This document shows positions 50,829 through 60,451 of a stretch of DNA of 64,000 nt, piece after piece (position 1 is the stretch's first letter; each line of letters begins with the position of its first letter). The stretch comes from CAWFZT01 sp963820415 (GTDB lineage: Bacteria > Chloroflexota > Anaerolineae > Anaerolineales > Anaerolineaceae), in the NCBI GenBank assembly GCA_963820415.1, contig CAWFZT010000012.1:257744-321743 (forward strand), written 5' to 3'. The translations under genes were made by a program, and so were the position numbers. The notes beneath the pieces are model-generated. The model was not told where the DNA came from. It made no database searches and saw nothing but the letters and a program-made list of their open reading frames with translations.

Positions 50829-51904
50829 ATGAAAAAGCAGAGGTGGTCGATCTATATGGCGATCTTCTTAACGCTCACCCTGTTGTTGTCCGGCTGCGCG
50901 CCAAAGGCTAGCCAGGTGACGACAATAGCCGGCGGTACGCGCGGCTTTGCAGATGGCAAGGGTGACGCAGCCCAGTTCGACACGCCGGATGGTGTTGCAG
51001 TTGGCGCGGATGGGACCCTGTATGTGGCGATTTTTCCAACCACCGCATCCGCAAAATCGCTCCGGATGGTACTGTCAATACGCTGGTCGGTTCCGGGAAG
51101 AGCGGTTACCAGGACGGGCCCGCCGCGACGGTCAAAATCAGCTCTCCATCCGGCATTGCTATCAATGCCACAAACATACTGGTTTTTGCCGACAGCGCTA
51201 TGATGGACCCACACCCCGGGTATATTCGCCTGGTCACAATGGACGGGACGGTGAAAACACTGGCGGGCGGCTCATCGGCAGGCAGCGTGGATGCCAAAGG
51301 AACCAACGCTTTCTTCCGCACTCCGATCAGCGTTGCTATCGATAAAGATGGCAATGTCTACGTGGCGGATACCAACAATTACCGCATTCGCAAGATTACC
51401 CCGGATGGGACAGTGACCACCTTTGCCGGTGTGGCCGGGTCTAATCTGTCTAGCGGGTATACCGACGGGCCGGCCGCCCAGGCGCAGTTCAACAGTCCCG
51501 GGGCGGTAGCGGTGGACGGGGCTGGCAATGTCTACGTGGCGGATACCGGCAATGACTGCATCCGGAAGATCACACCTGACGGCCAGGTAATCACTCTGGC
51601 CGGGTCTCCTACTCCAGGTTTTGCGGATGGGAAAGGTAAGGCGGCCCAGTTCAACTACCCGAATGGAGTGGCAGTCGACGCAGCCGGCAACGTTTACGTA
51701 GCCGATACGGCCAACCACCGCATCTGCAAAATTACACCGGATGGCACAGTCACCACCCTGGCCGGAAGCGGTCAGCCGGGCGATGTGGATGGGCCGGCTG
51801 GGGAGGCCCAGTTCCGCCTGCCGCAGGCCCTGGCAGGGGATAGCAAGGGTATAGTTTATGTGGCCGATACCGGCAACAATGCCATCCGCAAGATTACACC
51901 TTAG
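50829..51904 (+). CDS. NHL-repeat lipoprotein, frameshifted
   Basis: A strong GGAGGAGGG site and ATG at 50829 start a lipoprotein (LTLTLLLSGCAPK). The frame is lost after YVA at about 51029. Adding one G gives YVADFSNHRIRKIAPDGTV and continues in the frame of the C-terminal ORF (51200-51904), giving 358 codons plus stop. At least six NHL beta-propeller repeats follow (NVYVADTNNYRIRKITPDG and similar), with intervening AGVAG/GFADGKG segments. NHL propellers usually bind proteins or act as hydrolase scaffolds outside the cell. Partners are unknown. Confidence 0.72.
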
Positions 51905-51954
51905 AATTTCTAAACAGGACCACATAAATATTTTGGAATGGACTTGTGGCTCAT

Positions 51955-52040
51955 TGGGATTTACCGTGGAAGGTCCCAGATTTTGTGGTGTCATGACACC
52001 ACAAAATCTGGGAGTTCACAACGGCTATCCCAGAGAATCG
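51955..52040. repeat. Palindromic repeat family 1, most complete copy
   Basis: CCCAGATTTTGTGGTG and CACCACAAAATCTGGG (51975-52012) are perfect arms joined by TCATGA. The flanks TTGGGATTTACCGTGGAAGG and AGTTCACAACGGCTATCCCAGAGAA match other copies. The outer flanks are not inverted repeats of each other, so the element has a polarity. Confidence 0.8.
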
Positions 52041-52158
52041 AACTTATCGCACCTCTAAAAATTTTCCTTTGTGGTAAAATGTTCTATTTGAATGCCCAGA
52101 GCATACAACCTCAAATTCAAGGGGTTACCGAATATTTCAATTATTTTAGGAGGACTGC

Positions 52159-54878
52159 ATGGTAACGAAAAAATGGGTTTATTTGTTCAATGAATTAGAC
52201 CAGGCGGATAAATACGTGGGTGGCAGTTGGGATGGAGTACGCGGGTTGCTGGGTGGCAAAGGCGCTAACCTGGCTGAAATGACGCGCATAGGTTGCCCTG
52301 TCCCGCCATTCTTTACGGTCACCACCGAAGCGTGCAATTATTATTCTGCTCACAATAAATTTCCCGGGGGAATGTGGGACGAAATGCTGGCCGCTCTGGC
52401 GCAAGTCGAGACTGTGTCAGGAAAGAAATTCGGCGACCCGAAGAATCCGCTGTTAGTTTCTTGCCGCTCAGGCGCCAAGTTCTCGATGCCAGGTATGATG
52501 GATACCGTCCTGAATATCGGGCTGAACGACGAGACAGCCAAGGGCATGGTCGCGCTGACCAACAACGAACGCTTCGTCTACGACTCGTACCGCCGACTGA
52601 TCCAGATGTTCGGTTCGGTAGTGCTGGGAATGCCGGATAAGGCTTTCGAGGAGGTTCTGGATTCATTCAAGGCAGGAAAAGACGCCAAGATGGATACCGA
52701 TCTTTCCGCGGCTGACTTGAAGGACCTGGTGGTGAAATACAAGGGCGTGGTGAAGAAACATTTGGGCCACGATTTCCCGCAGGATCCTTTCGATCAAATG
52801 CGGTTGGCAACCGTGGCGGTTTTCGGTTCCTGGATGGGTAAACGCGCCATTGATTATCGCCGCGCCACCAATATCCCGGATGACCTGGGTACAGCAGTCA
52901 GTATTGTCACCATGGTCTTCGGCAACATGGGCTGGGACTCTGGCACGGGTGTGGCCTTTACCCGCAACCCTTCGACTGGTGAGAAAAAACTGTACGGCGA
53001 ATACTTGCTGAATGCCCAAGGTGAAGACGTGGTGGCTGGTATCCGCAACACGGATCCAATCGACCGAATGGGCGAAAAGCTTCCGGAGGCCTACAAGCAG
53101 TTCCTTGAGATTGTGGACAAACTCGAGAAGCATTACAACAACATGCAGGATGTTGAGTTCACCATCGAACGTGGCCGCCTGTGGATGCTGCAAACCCGCG
53201 ATGGCAAACGCACCGCCCGGGCTGAAATCAAGATCGCTGTCGATATGGCCAATGAGGGCCTGATCGACAAGGAAAAAGCGGTCACGCGTGTAACTCCTGC
53301 CCAGGTGGACACCATGCTCCACCCTCAGTTCAACGATAAGACTATGAAAGAAGCCCGCTCAGGCAAATCGCCTGTTTGGCAAAGGCGTAAATGCATCGCC
53401 GGGCGCGGCAGTCGGCCAGGCTTACTTTGACGCTGACACGGCTGAGAAGATGGCCAAGGAACACAAACTGGATGTCATCATGGTGCGTCCTTTCACCAAA
53501 CCGGACGACGTACATGGCATGCTGGCCTCCAAAGGCATCGTCACCAGCGAAGGCGGAGCTACTTCACACGCTGCGGTGGTTGCTCGCCAGTTTGGCGTGC
53601 CCTGTGTGGTGGGTGCTTCCGCAATCCGCATCGATGTGGATAAACGGCAGATGGCCGCCGGCGGCGTGGTGGTCAAGGAAGGTGATTGGATTTCATTAGA
53701 TGGCACGACTGGCGAAGTATTCATTGGCAAGCTGGATCTGACTGTCGCCGACATCGAACAGCAGACTGACCTGTTGACCCTGTTAACCTGGGCCGATAAA
53801 ATTGCCCGTTTACAGGTGTGGGCCAACTCGGATTATCCCAAGGATGCCCGCCGCGCCCGCGCTTACGGCGCCAAAGGCATTGGCCTGTGTCGCACTGAGC
53901 ACATGTTCTTCGAGACCGAGCGCCTGCCCATCGTGCAACGCATGATCCTGGCTGAGACGATTGAAGAACGTGTGGCTGCCCTGGATGAGCTGCTGCCCTA
54001 CCAGCGCGCCGATTTCGATGGCCTTTTCGAAGCCATGGATGGCTATCCGGTCATCATCCGCTTGATCGATCCTCCCCTGCACGAGTTCATGCCGGATGAG
54101 GAAAAGCTCTTCGAAGAAGTGATTATAATGCGGGTGAAGGGTGAGACCAAGGGCCTGACTGAAAAAGAAAAGCTGTTGGCCAGCATCCGCTCCATGCATG
54201 AAAGCAACCCGATGATGGGTCTGCGCGGGGTGCGCCTGAGCATCTACATGCCGCAGATCGTCGAAATGCAGGTGCGCGGCATTTTTGAAGCTGCCGCCGA
54301 CTGCACCAAGCGCGGTATCAAGGTTCATCCGGAAGTCATGATCCCCCTGACCGGCACGTACAAAGAGCTGGAGTGGATTCAGCCTCGCCTGATCAAAATT
54401 GCCAAGAAAGTCATGGAAGAAAAAGGGTATTACTTTCCCCTACAAGTTTGGCACGATGATCGAAATCCCGCGGGCTGCCGTGACGGCCGGTGAAATTGCC
54501 AAGAGCGCCGAGTTCTTCTCCTTTGGCACCAACGACCTGACCCAGATGACCTTCGGTTACAGCCGGGATGATGCCGAACGCAACTTCCTGGTGAAGTATG
54601 TCGAGGAAGGTATTCTTCCCAGGAACCCGTTCCAGACCATCGACCGCGATGGCGTTGGCAAGCTGATGCGCATGGCTGTTGAGGATGGTCGCAAGACCCG
54701 CCCGAGCCTGGAAGTGGGTATCTGTGGTGAACATGGCGGTGATCCAGACTCAATCGAGTTCTGCCACATCATTGGCCAGAATTACGTGAGCTGCTCGCCG
54801 TTCCGTGTGCCGGTTGCCCGCCTGGCCGCTGCGCATGCCGCCATCAAGCATTCCAAGGGCCTCGAAGTCGACAAATAA
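52159..54878 (+). CDS. ppdK: Pyruvate, phosphate dikinase (two frameshifts)
   Basis: PPDK interconverts pyruvate, ATP and Pi with PEP, AMP and PPi. Three ORFs (to 53430, 53450-54493 and 54399-54878) merge into one 905-residue protein if a C is removed at 53371-53372 (restoring LFGKGVNASPG) and at 54437-54440 (restoring FPYKFGTMIEIP). The total of 2718 bases is divisible by three and matches the family size. The N-terminal ATP-grasp part contains SCRSGAKFSMPGMMDTVLNI. The phospho-His swivel has GGATSHAAVV, and the C-terminal barrel has CGEHGGD. An AGGAGG site precedes the ATG. A strong terminator follows. Real inactivation is possible, but a sequencing artefact is likelier. Confidence 0.88.
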
Positions 54879-54898
54879 AGGTATTTCTGAAACAGATA

Positions 54899-54926
54899 AC
54901 AGGGGCAACGTTGAAGCTGCCCCTGT
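54899..54926 (+). terminator. Rho-independent terminator of ppdK
   Basis: ACAGGGGCA and TGCCCCTGT form a perfect 9-bp stem with a 10-nt loop, followed by TTGATT. It lies 20 nt past the stop. Confidence 0.7.
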
Positions 54927-54960
54927 TTGATTCCGATGGATTTATACCCTGATCAATCTG

Positions 54961-55482
54961 GTGCAAGCTTATATCATTTCCACCAGCCGTATCATTCTGG
55001 CCTGGGCGGGCGATCACCTGATGCCGGAACGGTTGCCTGAAGTCTGGAAGAGTGAGATTACCTTAGCGCTGGCAATTAGCGCCGCTTTATCCAGCAAATA
55101 TGGCAAACCCATACCGTGGAGGATGGTGCGTGAGGCATTGGACGGGGCTTTCCAGGCTCATTACCTGGAACGTACTATAGATTCCAAGCCCTGGCCATGC
55201 GATTATGGCGATGAGCAATGGATAAAAGTACGTATTCCAAAGGCCCCACCTCCCCCGCCTCCGCCTCCACCGCCAATCGGCAAGTGGGTTGCCGAAGCTG
55301 ATTTACAGCCCAGCCAGATTCAGGATCTGGCGGAAGCAATGGGTGATTTGCTCAAAGCGGCCGTGGGGTATGAGATAAATTTCCACTTACGCATCGAACT
55401 GGATCGAAACGTGCCCAAGGAAGTAGTCAATAAGGTAAACGAATTGCTTTCAGATGTGGACAATGGTCTGGATCTGAAATAA
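54961..55482 (+). pseudogene. C-terminal fragment resembling DUF499/Swt1-type ATPase
   Basis: A 173-residue ORF starting at GTG (54961) has no ribosome binding site and no initiator-like N-terminus. EITLALAISAALSSKYGKPI followed by VREALDGAFQAHYLERT, then a polyproline run of ten prolines, then ELQ-like and LRIELDRNVPKEVVNKVNEL match, from memory, the C-terminus of DUF499 ATP-binding proteins (about 1000 residues) often found in defence-type islands. The large N-terminal ATPase is absent. The fragment is probably not functional. The identification would need a profile search. Confidence 0.4.
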
Positions 55483-55815
55483 AAAACTCTTGACCTTCGA
55501 TCTAGATGTCATGGGTTTACCCTATTAATCTCGCCCTGTAATTTGGGGATGAAATGGCCATAAATATTTGGTATTGCGGTCATTTCTTAATACATTGCCC
55601 GGCATGATGTCACTTAAGACCCCATCACCGAACAATATCAGTGATGAATGGCAGGTGTCTCAGAACTGAGGTTCGGACGTAAAAATTTTCTGCTTGACAA
55701 AGGCAAAAATAAATGCTATTATTATTGAAACGTTTTAGTAATAACGTTTTAGTGTGAACGTTACATCAAATTCACTTCCCTAAACACCTCCTGTTGTCAG
55801 TATGAATGTCCTGCA
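55483..55815 (+). promoter_or_regulatory. Regulatory region of the LacI gene
   Basis: About 330 bases without a gene. TTGACA (55694-55699) and TATTAT (55717-55722) are separated by 17 nt, a strong sigma-70-type promoter. Immediately downstream, TGAAACGTTTTAGT (from 55726), AACGTTTTAGT (from 55744) and GAACGTTAC (from 55756) are repeats of an AACGTT half-site. They are typical of LacI-family operators, so autoregulation is inferred. The 55500-55680 part shows no recognised signal. Confidence 0.65.
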
Positions 55816-56883
55816 ATGGCCAAACACTCGACCCTTCGTGATGTTGCTAAACTTGCCAGCGTCTCCATGGCGACGGTTTCACTCGTCGTCAATAATTACC
55901 CGAGCGGAAATATTGCCATCAGTGGAGAGACTCGCCAACGGGTTTTAGCGGCGGTTGAACAGCTTGGTTATCTGCCCAACCTGGCAGCCCGCAGTCTGCG
56001 CACCAGCCGCACGCAATTCCTGGCAGTTATGGTCCACGATCTGACCAATGCCTTTTTCCCTTATTTCATACGGGGCGCCCAACTGGTAGCCGAAGGTTAT
56101 GGGTATCATATCCTGGTCTATGATTGTATTTATGACCGGACGCGTGAAAAAACCTTCATCGGTTCAGTGCTCCAGCGCCGTGTCGATGGGGTGATCAGTG
56201 TAGTGTACAAAGCAAAGCCTGAAGTAATGGAGCCATTGCTGCAGGCTCACATCCCTGTGGTCACCATTGGCCCAGAATATCCCAATTGCGACTCGGTTAC
56301 TGTTCCGGATAAAAATTTAACGCGCGAAATTGTTGCCTACCTGGTAAAACAAGGGCATACCCGTATTGCTCACCTGACTGGCCAAGAAACTATTCCGGTG
56401 GGATGGCTTCGCATGGAAGGTTACCGGGCAGGTCTGGTAGAAGCAGGGTTATCATTCGATGAATCGTTGATCTGCCGCGGTAACTTCAGTCGGGTTGGGG
56501 TAGAAGAAGTGCTTGTCCCTTTGTTTGCTAAAGAGAACCGCCAGGGACACCCTACCGCACTAGTATCATGCAATGACGTGATGGCGATTGAGGCCATCCA
56601 GGTTCTCAAACATTGGGGTTACCGCATACCCGAAGATGTTTCCGTCACCGGTTTTGATAACACTCCTGTAGGGCAATACATGTGTCCCTCGTTAACCACT
56701 ATCGACAACACCCCGGAACTGATGGGACAGAAGGCGGTAGAACTGCTGCTCAATCGCTTTTACATAGAGCAAAGCTATGAACCACAAAGAATTCGATTAC
56801 CAGGGAAGCTGATTCTACGCCAGAGCACAGAAGTCTCGCTAATAAAAAATTCTATTGGGGTAAAAGGAGGAGCGATCGAATAA
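55816..56883 (+). CDS. LacI-family transcriptional regulator
   Basis: This 355-residue regulator has an N-terminal LacI-type HTH (TLRDVAKLASVSMATVSLVV, residues 5-24) and a hinge helix NLAARSLRTSRT. The periplasmic-binding-like core follows (FLAVMVHDLTNAFFPYFIRGA, VTGFDNTPVGQYMCPSLTTID). It should bind operators near its own promoter and respond to a sugar or sugar-derived ligand. The downstream ABC, nucleoside hydrolase and glycosidase genes lie on the same strand and are its likely targets. CTGCAATG lies at the ATG with no strong ribosome binding site. The ligand cannot be told from sequence. Confidence 0.92.
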   Translation: MAKHSTLRDVAKLASVSMATVSLVVNNYPSGNIAISGETRQRVLAAVEQLGYLPNLAARSLRTSRTQFLAVMVHDLTNAFFPYFIRGAQLVAEGYGYHILVYDCIYDRTREKTFIGSVLQRRVDGVISVVYKAKPEVMEPLLQAHIPVVTIGPEYPNCDSVTVPDKNLTREIVAYLVKQGHTRIAHLTGQETIPVGWLRMEGYRAGLVEAGLSFDESLICRGNFSRVGVEEVLVPLFAKENRQGHPTALVSCNDVMAIEAIQVLKHWGYRIPEDVSVTGFDNTPVGQYMCPSLTTIDNTPELMGQKAVELLLNRFYIEQSYEPQRIRLPGKLILRQSTEVSLIKNSIGVKGGAIE

Positions 56884-56994
56884 TAGATAAGAACCAGAGT
56901 TTTTTTATTTCATGTAGCTGTTCTGGCAACATACAAGAATATGCTGCCAGGTTTAGGGAAATCCACAATCACAGTAAGGCAAGGAGAATAAGAT

Positions 56995-58362
56995 ATGTCT
57001 CACAAAGGTCGCAAAATATCACGTCGTGATATGTTAAAGCTGATTGGGGTCAGTGCAGCTGGCGCTGTACTGACTGCATGTGCCCCTGCGACATCCGCAG
57101 CCCCCGCAGTGCCAACAGCATCACAAGCTGCAGCAATCCCCACAGTTGCCCCTACGACTACTCCACCCGCAAGTCTGTCGACCAAAAAGCTAAGTATGCT
57201 CTCGCACTCCAGTCCGCAGACAGAGAGTTATCGTCGTACAGCTGGTATTTTCAAACAGACCACAGGGGTCGAAATCGTTATTACGGAATGTCCCTTCAAT
57301 GATCTACAACCCAAGATGATGACCGAACTCCTAGCTGGGACAGGAAAGTATGATCTTTTAGATATAACCAATGCCATGCTATATCCAGCCGGGAATTATC
57401 TGGATGACTTGACCGACATGTTTACCCCAGATCTCATGAAGGATCTTCCACCATCGGGGGTTGAACACGTACGCGATCTAAATGAGGTACTGAAGGGTAT
57501 GCCAACATTAAGTTCGTTACCGGCCAACTTCTACCGCACCGATATTTTAGACCCTAAAGGCTTGAAGCCACCGACTACCTGGGATGAGTTTGTTAACGTT
57601 TGCAAAGAAACTACTATCGAAGCCACCGGCGATAAGCCAAAAGTTTGGGGCGCATTAATTGAAGCTAGCGCAAAAGCAGTTCAACCAGCGGTGAAATTGG
57701 TTGGATGGTTCTATCAAAATGGCGGCGCGATTCAGGATGCCAATCACAAACCTACGTTTAATTTGGATGCCAATGTGGAAGCGCTACAGTTTGTCGTCGA
57801 TTTGATTCAAAAGCACAAGGTAGCTCCACCTGAAAGCTCCGAGATGACCTACGAAGATATTCATAATATGTTTATGCAAGGTCGCGGCGCTACAGCAATT
57901 AATTGGCAGTATATGGTTAGTCTGGCGAACACTTCGGACCAATCCGTGGTCAAGGGTAAATTTGCAGTAGCACCCGTACCGGCTGGCAAGACAAAAGGTG
58001 TCAACATAGATCACTGGGCGTTGGTTATACCTAAGGATTCGAAAAACAAAGATATTGCTCGCAAATATATTGAATTGGTGATGACTAAAGATCGCCAGCA
58101 AGACCTATTGGTTTCCGAAGGCCTGGTTGCCCGGTTGTCGGCCATGGATCCAAATGATCCCAAGGTGAAACAGATCAACCCGTTCATCGACGCCTGGATT
58201 GAAGAGATGAAGTGGGCTACACCGCAGCCAAAGTGGGAGAAACTCAATGACGCCTGGGCGCGCTTATCCGTCGCTATGAACGAGGCTGTTACACTCACTA
58301 TGACCCCCAAAGAGGCACTGGATCAGGCACAAATTGAAATTGCGGCTTTGGTTGGAGGATAA
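56995..58362 (+). CDS. ABC transporter solute-binding lipoprotein (family 1)
   Basis: A 455-residue extracellular solute-binding protein of family 1 (sugar type). The N-terminus has a twin-arginine-like RRDMLKLIGVSAAGAV and lipobox LTACAPAT, so it may be a Tat-exported lipoprotein. A Pro/Ala/Thr-rich linker precedes the folded part, which has typical family-1 segments (VNICKET-like FVNVCKETTI, MFMQGRGATAINWQYMV). AAGGAGAA precedes the ATG. It captures the substrate for the two permeases that follow. Ligand identity is unknown; the gene is noticeably AT-richer than those further downstream. Confidence 0.9.
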   Translation: MSHKGRKISRRDMLKLIGVSAAGAVLTACAPATSAAPAVPTASQAAAIPTVAPTTTPPASLSTKKLSMLSHSSPQTESYRRTAGIFKQTTGVEIVITECPFNDLQPKMMTELLAGTGKYDLLDITNAMLYPAGNYLDDLTDMFTPDLMKDLPPSGVEHVRDLNEVLKGMPTLSSLPANFYRTDILDPKGLKPPTTWDEFVNVCKETTIEATGDKPKVWGALIEASAKAVQPAVKLVGWFYQNGGAIQDANHKPTFNLDANVEALQFVVDLIQKHKVAPPESSEMTYEDIHNMFMQGRGATAINWQYMVSLANTSDQSVVKGKFAVAPVPAGKTKGVNIDHWALVIPKDSKNKDIARKYIELVMTKDRQQDLLVSEGLVARLSAMDPNDPKVKQINPFIDAWIEEMKWATPQPKWEKLNDAWARLSVAMNEAVTLTMTPKEALDQAQIEIAALVGG

Positions 58363-58385
58363 TTTTACCTTTCTTGGATAGTAAA

Positions 58386-58424
58386 AGGTGGCATCCTCCT
58401 CGGTCATACTGCTGGATGCCACCT
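58386..58424 (+). promoter_or_regulatory. Stable hairpin between solute-binding protein and permease genes
   Basis: AGGTGGCATCC and GGATGCCACCT are perfect 11-bp arms around a 17-nt loop, 23 nt past the solute-binding protein stop. There is no long T-run, so partial termination or 3'-end mRNA protection is more likely than full termination. That would raise the binding protein over the permeases. Confidence 0.6.
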
Positions 58425-58468
58425 GCTGTTAGTCTATTATTGGCAATGTAATAAATAAGAGAAAAAAA

Positions 58469-59434
58469 ATGGCCTCGAATTCTACTTTTTCAAACCCAGG
58501 GATATCTTCGGAACCGGTTAAAGAACGGCGTCAGAGTACACATGGCCTGTTCGGTATTCGCCGTGACCATTGGCTTGGTTACCTTTTGATCACACCTGCG
58601 GCTGTGATAATTGGAATTATCCTAATATATCCTACGTTCTTTAATTTTTTAATTTCAGTACGTAAATGGTCGTGGTCCACCCCAATTACGGCACCTAAAC
58701 CGTTTGTCGGGTTGGAAAACTTCATTACCTTATTCAACGCACCGAGATTCTGGAATGCATTGAAAATCAGCCTTTTACTGCTACTCTTTGCGTTGATCCT
58801 AGAGTATGTTTTAGGTCTAGGCCTGGCACTCTTAATTAACGAGCAGGTTAAGGGCTTCAAAATATTCCGAACCATTTTTATCCTGCCTATGATTCTGGCA
58901 CCAATTGTCGTCGGTATCCAATGGCGTTATCTACTTTCGGGCAATTTTGGCGTGGTGAATTATTTCTTGTCCTGGTTAGGCTTACATCCTCCTAGTTGGT
59001 TATCTGATCCACATTTCACCTTAGGTACAATTGTTGTCGCGGATACTTGGATGTACCTGCCCTTTGTGGCGCTGATCCTATTAGCAGGACTCCAGCAAAT
59101 TCCGAGAGAGCTCTATGAAGCAGCTGAGGTTGATGGCGCTAACGCCATTGCCAAGTTTCAAAATATCACTTTCCCGGCTCTGATACCTGCTACTATAATG
59201 GTGCTGTTAATGCGTGGAACAGAAATTTTCCGCGCTTTTGATGTGGTATATATTATGACCGGAGGTGGACCTGGTCGCAGCACCGAAGTGTTAGGGATGA
59301 TGTTGTATAAAACTGCCTTTAGCGAGGGTAACCAAGGTATGGCAGCTGCGCTGGCAGTTGTGATCGGCTCGGTTGGGATGTTGCTAGGCATATTATTTAT
59401 TCGCACGATTCGAACGGACCAAGGGGTCTTCTAA
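58469..59434 (+). CDS. ABC sugar transporter permease (MalF/UgpA-like)
   Basis: A 321-residue permease with six predicted helices. The cytoplasmic EAA loop that contacts the ATPase reads EAAEVDGANAIAKFQNITFP. The N-terminal part IGIILIYPTFFNFLISVRKW is typical of MalF/UgpA-type carbohydrate uptake permeases. It lies 107 nt after the solute-binding gene with a hairpin between, and 16 nt before the second permease. No ATPase gene follows; a shared MsmX-type ATPase elsewhere in the genome is likely. Confidence 0.9.
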   Translation: MASNSTFSNPGISSEPVKERRQSTHGLFGIRRDHWLGYLLITPAAVIIGIILIYPTFFNFLISVRKWSWSTPITAPKPFVGLENFITLFNAPRFWNALKISLLLLLFALILEYVLGLGLALLINEQVKGFKIFRTIFILPMILAPIVVGIQWRYLLSGNFGVVNYFLSWLGLHPPSWLSDPHFTLGTIVVADTWMYLPFVALILLAGLQQIPRELYEAAEVDGANAIAKFQNITFPALIPATIMVLLMRGTEIFRAFDVVYIMTGGGPGRSTEVLGMMLYKTAFSEGNQGMAAALAVVIGSVGMLLGILFIRTIRTDQGVF

Positions 59435-59450
59435 AAAGAAAGAACCTAAT

Positions 59451-60356
59451 ATGACTACCACCATAAAAAAGGGTCTGAACAATTCCTGGAATCCTATAGA
59501 GCATTTCGTATATTCGATCCGGCGAATGCCGCTTTACTTGATTCTAACCGGACTGGCACTTATCGACCTTTTTCCTGTGGTCTGGATCGGTGTGAACTCT
59601 TTTAAAACCCAAGGCGAAATTTTTCATTATCCCCCCACCTTTCTACCCCAAGATTTTACATTGGGAAATTACAATGAAGCGCTCGCACTCTTACCACCTG
59701 GACAGCAGCCGCTTTCAGAGATTCCGGTTGGTCTGAGCAACTCCTTGGTAATTGCGACCTGTTCAACCGTTCTTATCTTGGTCTTTGGCTCTCTAGCAGG
59801 TTTTGCATTTGCTCGTGTTCCTTTTCCAGGCAAGAATGCAATATTCCTCATCCTGCTCTGTTTAAGAGTACTTCCTGCGTTAGTATTGGTGGTACCTCTC
59901 TTCTTGATGGCCACCATAACTAAAACCATCGATACAAAATTTTTCTTGGTCATTGTCTACACGGCTTTCAACTTGCCTCTGGCTATCTGGCTCCTGACCA
60001 CCTTTTTTCGGGAGGTTCCATCCGAACTGGAAGACGCCGCACTTATGGATGGTTGTTCAAAATGGACAGCTCTGTTTTATATCTATATTCCCCTTTCCCG
60101 GCCGGCATTGGCAACTGTTGCCATCCTTTCTTTCATGGCTTCTTGGAATGAGTTTCTATTGGCGGTCATTCTTACAAACTCAATAGCAGCGAAAACTGCC
60201 CCAGTGGCTTTGGCATCCATGCAAGCAGCTTTCCAAACGCGCTGGGCAATCATGACCGCCGGGGCAGTGATCGAATGCCTGCCGGCAGTCGCGTTGGTAC
60301 TGATCGCCCAGCAGCACATCCTGCAGGGCTTGACCATGGGAGCGGTCAAAGGATGA
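59451..60356 (+). CDS. ABC sugar transporter permease (MalG/UgpE-like)
   Basis: A 301-residue permease with six predicted helices. Its EAA-like loop reads EDAALMDGCSKWTALFYIYIP, with D in place of the first A. The C-terminal GLTMGAVKG is typical of MalG/UgpE-type permeases. It forms a heterodimer with the preceding permease. AAAGAAAGAAC before the ATG is a weak ribosome binding site, possibly served by coupling. The gene ends 95 nt before the nucleoside hydrolase. Confidence 0.9.
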   Translation: MTTTIKKGLNNSWNPIEHFVYSIRRMPLYLILTGLALIDLFPVVWIGVNSFKTQGEIFHYPPTFLPQDFTLGNYNEALALLPPGQQPLSEIPVGLSNSLVIATCSTVLILVFGSLAGFAFARVPFPGKNAIFLILLCLRVLPALVLVVPLFLMATITKTIDTKFFLVIVYTAFNLPLAIWLLTTFFREVPSELEDAALMDGCSKWTALFYIYIPLSRPALATVAILSFMASWNEFLLAVILTNSIAAKTAPVALASMQAAFQTRWAIMTAGAVIECLPAVALVLIAQQHILQGLTMGAVKG

Positions 60357-60451
60357 TCGTATCTTCTTTTAACTGCTTAGGCTAATACCTTCGCAGTTAA
60401 GCTCAAATTGCGGTTCAAGGCTGAATAGTTACCCTCTTTAAGAGATAAACT

